Shown here piece by piece: positions 56,448-64,000 of a DNA stretch of 64,000 nt. Both the position numbers and the translations under genes were made by a program. Below the pieces are notes generated by a model. That model saw only the letters and a list, made by a program, of their open reading frames with translations, was not told where the DNA came from and searched no databases. Position 1 is the stretch's first letter. Each line of letters starts with the position of its first letter. This stretch comes from Salticus scenicus (Eukaryota > Arthropoda > Arachnida > Araneae > Salticidae), in NCBI GenBank assembly GCA_963930645.1, contig OZ005648.1, forward strand, positions 270,703,830 through 270,767,829, in the 5' to 3' direction.

Positions 56448-57594
56448 TCTGTACTAAACTAATGAGGTTCTTATAATAGGTTCATATTACCTTCAAAATG
56501 CACATTGCATTCATTTTTGCTCTCAAATAAAAGACACTGAACTACATAAATTATGAACTCGGTATTGTGGCGTCTGTTGTCACAATTCAACATTAACACT
56601 ACAAAATAAAAATGAGTCTTAGGAAACTTTTAAAAGAAACATATTTTGACAGGAAAATAAACAAATTATATAAATAAAACAAACATACAACAATGGATTT
56701 TTTAATCCCAAATCTGAAAAAAATTTATGCAGAAGTAAAATATCACGATTTTGCAATTTTTCTTAATGCTCCAGGAAATGTTCTACGCTAATTTTTGTAG
56801 TTATGTCGAAGGTCGTAGGTCACTAGCGTAGGTCACAAGCATGAAATTCACTGCAGAAAACATAAAAAGCATTACGTTGGTGCAGATTAAAGATTTAAGA
56901 TAAATGAACTCAGCTGTTCGAAAAACTGATATAAAAAATATAAAAAGACTAAAAATTTTATTATTTCCACCCTTATAACTCATAGTTTCACTTCACCAAT
57001 ATTCTGATACAGATTAAATGAACTTATGGAGTGAAAGGGCAGTAAAAATGTTCATGATTTCGCAAAATGAAACATTTACGACATGAATGAAAATGTAACG
57101 TTTGTTTGTGAAGTGTTTCGACATCTTTTCATCGAAGAAGTGCAGTTTGAAAAATTTGTGTTAGCATACTATGTTTTTTTTTTTTTTTTTTTCAAATACA
57201 GCAAAATTAAAATTTGATTAAGGAACCAAAAAAATAAATAAATAAAAATCTCTCTATGTAAAATTCATTTCGATTGATAAAGAGTAGAGTGATAATGAAG
57301 AAGCCCAAACTAAAGAGTTATAATTTGTATTTTACAAAATATTACACAACCTATATTATTAATAAAAATAGAAACATGCTTAATTTTTCACAACCACTTA
57401 GATGATACAAATAAATAAATAAATAATAAAACATAAGCATGTTATACACATTCGAGGGCTTAGTTTTCTGTATTTCTTCCTTTCAATGTTACTCATATAT
57501 TATTTCGAAAATTTTGACGTGGAATCGAAATATAAAATTAGATTTTTTTTTTTTTTTTTTTTTTTTAATTATTAAGTTAAAAAAAAAAAAACTG
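56448..57594. other. AT-rich noncoding stretch, no gene seen
   Basis: Poly-T tracts lie near 57174-57192 and 57543-57566. No frame or repeat edge is recognised. Confidence 0.5.
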
Positions 57595-58420
57595 GTATGA
57601 TGTGGCCACCACATGAATTTCTTCTATATAATTTTAGACAAAATTTATTCAATACAAATTATTTATCAAATTATCAAATTATTTTCCATTATAAATGTAG
57701 ACGATTTTTATCTGACAATATTATATTATCACTAAATGCCGAAATATGTCAATTTTTTGCAAATCAGAAGAATTGTTTTTTTTTTTTTTTTTAGTTAAAA
57801 GAAAAAAAAAAAAAAAAAATCGATAACTTTGTTTTAAATTATCACAGATCTATAGTTCAACCATTCATTTTAAAGGTATTGACGAAATCTTTCGAAAGAA
57901 CCCACATTGAAAATTTACTTCCCCCAAGGGGTAGTTATAAAGTACCCCCGAGGGGGGGGGAAGCGATGCTCCCACATGCACAATTTTTTTCCCGAGTTAA
58001 CTACTACTATTATCAATAATTCATATTAATTTTACAATCACTCGATTAAAATAACTCTCATTATGTACATTTATACGAAATTTTGTCCTATACTGCCATG
58101 TAAAAAAAAAAAAAAATTCAATCACAGCGTCTCCTGTTGAGCAGTTGCTCCACAAATCTAATCAGCACCAATTTATGTCAGGGTCCAACAAAATACCAAG
58201 TTTGGTTAAATTTCGTTCACTGGTTCGTGAGATACAGTGCCCACAAAATTTGTGATACATACACACAGACGCACACACACAGACTGACAGACAGACATTT
58301 TCTAAAAACAGTCAATCGTGTTCAGGACATCCCAAAACGTGTAAATACATCGAAAACTGGAGTTCGAAAATTTTCGCGAATCCAATACTTTCTCTATATA
58401 TACATATAGAAGAAAGTAAA
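57595..58420 (+). mobile_element. Family D element, copy 3 (most complete)
   Basis: It has the left arm 'gatgtggccaccacatgaat', 'gtagacgatttttatct', then 'aatcgataactttgttttaa', 'gttcaaccattcattttaaa', 'ctttcgaaagaacccacatt', a GC-rich core (57930-57962), 'tttgtcctatactgccatgt', 'tcctgttgagcagttgctcc', 'ggttcgtgagatacagtgcc', an (AC)n/(GACA)n tract (58258-58300), 'aaaacgtgtaaatacatcga' and the tail 'ccaatactttctctata' to 'agaagaaagta'. About 820 bp long, it is the best template for the family consensus. ORFs of 65 and 90 codons are not conserved in copies 1 and 2. Confidence 0.7.
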
Positions 58421-58797
58421 AAGAGAGAGAGAGAGAGAGAATAATAATTTTTATGAGTAATTTGCCGATAGCAATGCAAGAGCTCTTCTTCTTTAAATAA
58501 TTTAGCGCCATAATATATTTGAAACGAACACAGTATAAATAAGAATAATTTATAAGAGTTTCCAAAATAGGTTATTATAATAAATCAAAAGCGGACATGA
58601 GATCAAGAACTCCTGCATTAATTATAAGTATTTGTACTACAGATTTATTATCACGTCAATTGTTTTCATCTGCCTTTCACAACTTGTTTGTTTATGTGAT
58701 TCTTGGTCACAGTTATGTTTAAAAAAGAAAAATCAGTGTCAGTGTGAAATATAGTTTTCCCAAATGGTAACTGAATAGCAATGCAAAATGATAAACA

Positions 58798-58829
<32 letters not shown>

Positions 58830-59136
58830 GCATCTTTTTCTTAAAAGATTGAACATTAAAAGGTTGTATTATGATTATTATTATTATTATTATTATTATA
58901 CGTTCAAGCATGAGTGCGTTTTCTTAGCAAATAAAAGTTTTAAGGGACCTTCACTTCTTAGCTAAAATAATTTAATTGTGATCTGTAGGGAGGAAAGACA
59001 ATAAAATGGAAAACAACCTCTTTTCTCTAAAAAAAAAAAAAATATTTCATAATTTTAATATTGAGTTGATTCAATTACCATTTTTATTTTTCCAACGTAT
59101 GAAGAAAAAAATGTAGGTGTATTATTATTATTCTTT
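58421..59136. other. AT-rich stretch with microsatellites, no gene seen
   Basis: It contains (GA)n at 58425-58440, poly-T at 58799-58824 and (TTA)n at 58875-58899. Confidence 0.5.
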
Positions 59137-59799
59137 TTAGTACGACATGCAGTCGTACTATTTCTTTCAGACAGCGATTTCGGCGTAGTTATCAATTTTT
59201 ATATGTTACCTTTTTGTTCAAAATATATAAAGCTGAAGGTTTGTCACAGTGTCTGTCTGGATTACTAGATTTCATTAAAAATTGGTACACTTATTAATCG
59301 AGACAAAATCTAGTTAAAGCCGTATTTTTTAGTTCAATCGGATAATTAGTTCAAAATATGTCAATTAAAAAACCTATATCAAATAAAATTGTTAAAAAAA
59401 AAAAAGTGTTGTCGAAAATAAATTAATTACTTAATTAATATATTTCTTTTTATGTCGAATAAATAAATAAAACAGAACTTGCAAACTTTTTTTAACCGTG
59501 TCCAAAGAAATGGAACAGCTTTGGTTTCGGTACAGAACACCCTGGAGAAATTTTTTTAATTTCGTAGCGAAGAAGCTCGACGTTTCTTGCCAAGTTGTTT
59601 ACTTACACAATTGCGATAGCCCATTTAATTCATCGTTAAAATGACAAAAAAAAAAAAAAAAAAGGCCTCCAAGGGGTTTTTATGTTAAAGCTATACCGAC
59701 CAAATTTTAAGAAATGACTGTAATAACCGATGCTAGGGAATAAAACACTGCGTGCCTTTATATGGAAGTATAGATTAAAGTAACTCCTGTCGTACTAAA
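59137..59799. mobile_element. Possible family I element, 0.66 kb
   Basis: 'tttagtacgac' at 59137-59147 is inverted at 59789-59799 ('gtcgtactaaa'). The left end itself is a small palindrome (AGTACGACATGCAGTCGTACT, 59139-59159, imperfect). The sequence after the right end resembles that after the MITE at 22843-22992. The interior holds noncoding DNA with 'aagctcgacgtttcttgcca' and no frame. Confidence 0.45.
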
Positions 59800-60816
59800 T
59801 TAAATTCTGTTTTGTGAAGAATTTTATATCTATTAATTAAAAAACAGAAACAGGTCTTAGGATAAAACTATTATATTATTATTACTATTATTGTTATTAT
59901 TATTTGTGGCATCCAAATTTATATGCTATTTTTCATAGCGAACAATCAGAAAATAAAGTCTCTTGAAAAGTCACTACTACTATTATTATTTATTATCTGA
60001 AGCATTATTCTTTTTCTCTATGGAATAAAACTTTCTAGGACATTTTTCACAAAAAACACTTAGAATATAGAAATTCTTCTGATCATCATCATCATCATCA
60101 TCATCATCATTATTATTATTATTATTCTTATTATTGTCTGTGGCATTCAGATTTCTATCACTCTTTTCAGAAAAGCTAATTAGAATAAAAAATCTTCTGA
60201 AAAGTCGTTATTGTTATTATTAAATGAAGCATTATTTTTATTCTCTCTGACATCGAAACGTCTATGACATTTTTCACAAAAACCAATTGGAATAGGAAAG
60301 TCTTCTGAAAAATCATCAAATTACAAACTGATAATTTGCTGATTTTTAGACTAGTAGTAAACCGTGATTTGCAAATGATCACTGTGTTTTTCAAATGAAA
60401 ATTGGTAAAATGGTGTATAATGTTTTAGAACAGATATCATGCAATTTAATCAGAAGCTATGTAATTTATTTTGAATGCATGTAGAAATAACAACTCCCTT
60501 TTTTCAAGGTAATTTGCGCAGAAAGTAAAATGTGTGGTAAATCGGTTTAACGAGAAAGAGAGAGAGAAGAATAATAAGAATTTTTTATCTTTTATACGCA
60601 CTTTGAATGCAAGCTTTTAAGGTGATCCTAAACTAGTATTATGAAATAATTTAAATTCATAGAAATAATAATAATAAAACGTTAGTATGTTTTTTAATAA
60701 ACGTATATGTTAAACAGCAGCAAAAATGATGTTTTAAAGTAATTGCAAAGCGATTCTTTGTAAAATTTACGAAGATGTAATATACAATTTATATTTAAAA
60801 AAAAAAAAAGTTTAAA

Positions 60817-60855
<39 letters not shown>

Positions 60856-60857
60856 AT
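59800..60857. other. AT-rich stretch containing a two-unit ~225-bp repeat
   Basis: Besides the tandem pair at 59905-60335, it has (ATC)n near 60085-60110, (GA)n near 60552-60567 and poly-A near 60821-60853. No gene is seen. Confidence 0.5.
59905..60335 (+). repeat. Two ~225-bp tandem units, each of two similar halves
   Basis: Unit 1 (about 59905-60095) and unit 2 (about 60133-60335) each run: 'tgtggcat.ca.att', 'cttttcagaaaagc' or variant, 'tcttctgaaaagtc', a trinucleotide run, 'gaagcattattctttttctct' or variant, 'tatgacatttttcacaaaaa' and 'ttcttctgatca' or variant. The two halves of a unit also resemble each other around 'cttctgaaaa', implying two rounds of duplication with trinucleotide runs in the joints. 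Confidence 0.6.
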
Positions 60858-61040
60858 CTGGTGTGTCACTCACACGACTTCCTCTTACCCTGCGTTTTAA
60901 TACTATAAATACAGATTGGAGACAAAGGGGTACGATAACGAGTACTGTTATGTAAACCTATGTTAAAACAATTCAAATTAGGCTTCGAAACAGCTTTATT
61001 TGGCAAATAATTCTATGTGAGGGGGGCCGTCCCCCTCAAT
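60857..61040 (+). repeat. Family H, copy at 60.9 kb
   Basis: TGGTGTGTCACTC, 'acttcctcttaccctgcg', 'ataaatacagattggaga', 'gataacgagtactgttatgt' and 'tgtgaggggggccgtccccc' match 48674-48860. It lies immediately after a poly-A tract of about 30 bases. The far end is not identified. Confidence 0.65.
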
Positions 61041-61447
61041 AATTATAGTAAATTCCCCCCCAAAATATTATAGTAAAGCACTTCCACTAACAATAAAAAA
61101 GAATGTTATGGCTTAAATATTGACATTCTTGTATATGTTCTGAAGGTCATGTACACACCACTTGGTGCACATAAAATCCTATTTTAAGTATGCCAATATT
61201 AAGTATGCACATAAATATAATCCTATATTAAGAAGTATTTCTTTATAAAGAAGTGCATAGGAAATTATAGGGTTAGGGTAATAAATTTTTTTAGACTATT
61301 ATTAAAATCCATTAGTTTAACACAAATTTCTCCCTTACGCATTCATTTCCCTTTTTAGCCTATTCAGCTTGTATCGGCTTTGCTGACCAAATATGTTCGC
61401 CTTTCGAATTCTTCGAATTTACCAAATTTGAATATAATATTTAGTAT
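61041..61447. other. AT-rich noncoding stretch, no gene seen
   Basis: No repeat edge or coding frame was found. It may be the interior of the family H element. Confidence 0.4.
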
Positions 61448-62215
61448 AAGATTTTCACGAATGATAAGAAATTTGACAACTTGTACAGTGAAAATAATAA
61501 TAATAATAATAATTAAAATTTTCACGAATGTTTAAAAACTTTGGCAACTTGTATAATAATAATAATAATAATAATAAAGATTTTCACGAATGGTCAAAAA
61601 CTTTGACAACTTGTATAATGAAAATAAATAAATAAATAAATAAAATAATAATAAGATTTAATGAATGGTCACAAAAACTTTGTCAACTTGTATAACGAAA
61701 TAACAACAACAACAATAATAATAATAATAAAGATTTTCACGAATAATCAAAAACTTTTGACAACTTGTATAGTAATAGTAAAATAATAATAATAATAATA
61801 AGATTTTCACGACTGATCAAAACCTTTGACAACTTGTATAATAACAATAATAATAATAACAATAATAATAATTAAGATTTTCACGATTGCTGAAAAACTT
61901 TAGCAATTTATATAATGATAATAATAATAATAATAAATATTTTCACGAATACTTTAAAACTTTGGCAACTTGTAAAATAATAATAATAATAATTTTTCAT
62001 GAATGATTAAAAATTTCACAATTTGTGTACGAATGATCAAAAACTTTCACAACTTGTATAATAATAATAAAATAATAATATTTAAGATTTTCACGAATGA
62101 TCAAAAACTTTGACAACTTGTATAGTAATAAAATAATAATAATAATAATAATGATTAAGATTAAGATTTTCACGATTTCTGAAAAACTTTAGCAACTTGC
62201 ATAGATGAAAATAAA
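61448..62215 (+). repeat. Array of about 12 units: 37-bp core plus variable (AAT)n linker
   Basis: The core, 'gattttcacgaatgatcaaa' followed by 'aactttgacaacttgtata', recurs near 61450, 61518, 61580, 61652, 61731, 61801, 61875, 61938, 61994, 62030, 62087 and 62166. Cores are 75-95% alike. They are joined by (AAT)n, (AATA)n or (AAC)n linkers of 10-35 bp, so the total period varies between about 35 and 80 bp. There are no stops-free frames through it. It is probably spread by slippage or unequal exchange at the linkers. Confidence 0.85.
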
Positions 62216-62792
62216 TAAATAAATAATAATTATGAAAACCGATGAAACTTATCTCACCGTTAAACCTCTATAACACTTAAAATCGGAAATCTGACTACAA
62301 AAAATTAAACTTTCTGATTACCATAAAAAACTAATAAATAAATAAATCATCCGTGCTTTGCTCTAGTGGCAACGAAAAAACATTTAAACAATAGTTGACA
62401 TCATCTTTCGAATGTCAAAGCAGAAAAAAAAAATAATAATAATTGTTTTGTTTGTGTTATGAAATCTTTTCTTTTCTATGTTAACTTTATTCACAAAGAA
62501 GTGCATGCGAAACTTTGTGGCCTACAAAGTGAAAATGAATCTCTCGAGTTGTGGGAAAAAACGAGAAAGTGACATAAAGCACATTTGCAGTTGCAGATAA
62601 GAATACTTTTTCTTTTTCTTTTCTTCTTTTTTACGACATGGTTGCTTGGCCAAGTCAAATTTTTCAGACAAATCATAAGATTTTTCAAGTACTTAAACTT
62701 ATCTATTGGAAATTCCGGTCATAATAGAAGATACTATCGGGTTCCATAGACTAAAACATTATGTCTAAAATAAAACATTTTTTTCCCCACAG
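62216..62792. other. AT-rich stretch, no gene seen
   Basis: Nothing is recognised except a (TTTTC)n-like pyrimidine tract near 62607-62632 and a polypyrimidine tract (62779-62790) that leads into the exon candidate. Confidence 0.4.
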
Positions 62793-62967
62793 GCATTAGA
62801 AATATTTTACTAGTAGATAAGTCATCGCATTCAATGTATATTTATGGTGATGAAAATCATAATATCTGGATTGCAGATTACACTTATAGTCATATATTGA
62901 TGCCTCATATATTTGATATTTTATCTGCATTACCATTGAGTGGTCCAAAAATAATTACATCCAAAGC
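62793..62967 (+). CDS. Candidate internal exon of an unidentified protein
   Basis: A strong acceptor-like site, a pyrimidine run ending 'ttttccccacag', is followed at 62793 by a frame open to the stop at 63038-63040. Read with two bases of a split codon first, it encodes IRNILLVDKSS, then HSMYIYGDENHNIWIADYT, then YSHILMPHIFDILSALPL and SGPKIITSK. Up to about residue 58 the composition is that of a real globular protein, with Trp, His, Pro, Gly and Asp well represented, unlike the Phe/Ile/Lys-rich noise elsewhere in this window. After TCCAAAGC a weak donor (GTTTTA, 62968) would end the exon; beyond it the frame becomes Phe/Tyr/Ile-rich. I recognise no family. It could also be a fragment of a transposon protein. 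There is no second exon visible in the window. Confidence 0.3.
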
Positions 62968-63245
62968 GTTTTATTATTCTTTTTTTTTTCACTTGATCAA
63001 ATATATATATATATATTACCAAAAACTTATGTATCAGTAATAGGTATTATATTAGTAGTGGGCACTGTGTTAGTAGTGGATGTTTTTAAATTTAAACTCT
63101 TTTAAAACAAGTTTTTTTTTTCCTTGCAGTTTTTAATCATGGAATAAAATTTTGTTCGCTTTGCTTCTGTTCATTTTTAACTAATTTCTTGTATATATGC
63201 ATCTTTTCACATATGACTAAATTAAGAAGGCAGAATTCATTTATT

Positions 63246-63302
<57 letters not shown>

Positions 63303-64000
63303 TCCATAACATGTATTTTTTTTTTTTTTTTTTTTTTATGGATGTCCACTACAGTTACCCCAAAATTTTAACATGACCAGTAGTGGACAGCCCTGTCCTC
63401 TAATACAGGGGTGGCAGGCGTACTATATTTTTGGGCGTTTTTTTTTTTTTTTTTTTTTTTTGTCATACTTCAACAATTATTTTTCAAATAAAATTGACTG
63501 TAAATGTTTTGATGCTGTTAAATTATGTATGTTTTAGTATGTTAAGAAATACAGTTTGAAACAAATATATAAACTAATTGAGATAACAAACTAATAAAAA
63601 GCCTATAAATAAAGTAGGAACTCTGCAACCTTGCTAATGATTCATTTTAATTGCAAGGCGAGATAAAATGTGGATCTCAAGCGTCGGTCTCAGTGTATAG
63701 TCACCAGTGAGGAAAAGAAACAAAAATGCAACGTGTTCATCTAGAACGAATAAAAAGTCATTTTCTAAATCCTTAAACTAAAAATATAGATTTCCGAATT
63801 ACGCGTGTAAGGTAAAAAAAATTAATTGCATATACGAAATGACCGAGATTTTCTAGTCTATACTTTTCTAGATAATGAAACGATACATTATATTTTGAAT
63901 CCTTTCTATTGCTAGAAATTCTCGCTTTGATTTCTAGAATTGATTCATAAACTAGAATTATAGCTAGTAAAACTCGGCTCTTGTTGTATTCGCATCATTT
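62968..64000. other. AT-rich stretch, no further gene seen
   Basis: It contains (TA)n at 63249-63297 and poly-T near 63318-63338 and 63439-63461. Phrases 'agtagtgggcactgtg' (63055) and 'agtagtggacagccctgtcc' (63381) look like relics of a pogo-type end but do not form a clean inverted pair. Confidence 0.4.
63249..63297. repeat. (TA)n microsatellite
   Basis: A pure TA run of about 24 units; it produces Tyr-Ile ORFs on both strands. Confidence 0.9.

Noticed and set aside
61448..62215. Regularly spaced repeats resembling a CRISPR array
   Set aside because: The spacers are trinucleotide runs, cores vary, no cas genes are present and the DNA is eukaryotic.

Overview
This 64-kb window looks like AT-rich nuclear DNA from an arthropod with a large, repeat-dense genome. 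A chelicerate, probably a spider, is my best guess; this is an inference from repeat style, as no host gene is diagnostic. I see long A/T homopolymers, (TA)n, (TG)n and (AAT)n microsatellites, and no operons, no rRNA and no long open reading frame. Nearly all short ORFs are AT-rich noise or translations of microsatellites and transposon DNA. Only two protein remnants are recognisable, both C-terminal pieces of Tc1/mariner-superfamily (IS630-Tc1-mariner) transposases. One further stretch near 62.8 kb has the look of a host exon (acceptor site plus a continuous, compositionally normal reading frame), but I cannot name its family.

The content is a mosaic of decayed, mostly non-autonomous mobile elements. 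Left part (0-10 kb): a TTAA-flanked piggyBac-like MITE (356-584), a TIR element holding four ~175-bp tandem units (3130-4125), a ~780-bp foldback (4164-4940), a tRNA-derived SINE with a 13-bp target-site duplication (5553-5735), a hAT-like element with 8-bp duplication (8345-9205) and a small TA-flanked MITE (9260-9393). Middle part (10-23 kb): the first two of three copies of family B (start near 11.0 and 20.7 kb; third at 43.7 kb), ~440-bp tandem family E (11.8-12.7 and 14.1-15.3 kb), a tangle of interleaved termini at 15.3-18.1 kb, and a putative solo LTR (about 18.9-19.7 kb) whose internal 81-bp duplication was split by a 118-bp near-perfect palindromic MITE.

Right part (23-64 kb): quiet AT-rich DNA at 23-28 kb, a GC-richer dispersed repeat (28.46-28.93 kb), Helitron pieces (30.2, 38.1 and 42.1-43.2 kb), two more TTAA elements (30.8 and 44.7 kb), two copies of a TIR element carrying a tRNA-like module (16.3 and 32.6 kb), two mariner-type elements with very long terminal inverted repeats and a transposase remnant (33.7-34.4 and 46.2-46.9 kb), several family D copies with GC-rich hairpin cores (49-58 kb), a 40-bp minisatellite (55.7-56.1 kb), a 12-unit array (61.4-62.2 kb) and the exon candidate.

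No set of genes acting together is visible. The window is best read as intergenic or intronic DNA shaped by successive and nested insertions. The most unusual points are the TIR element with an internal tRNA-like block, the palindromic MITE whose empty site is preserved next to it, and the unassigned exon-like segment. Boundaries are hand-derived; repeat families are lettered A-J only for reference within this report.
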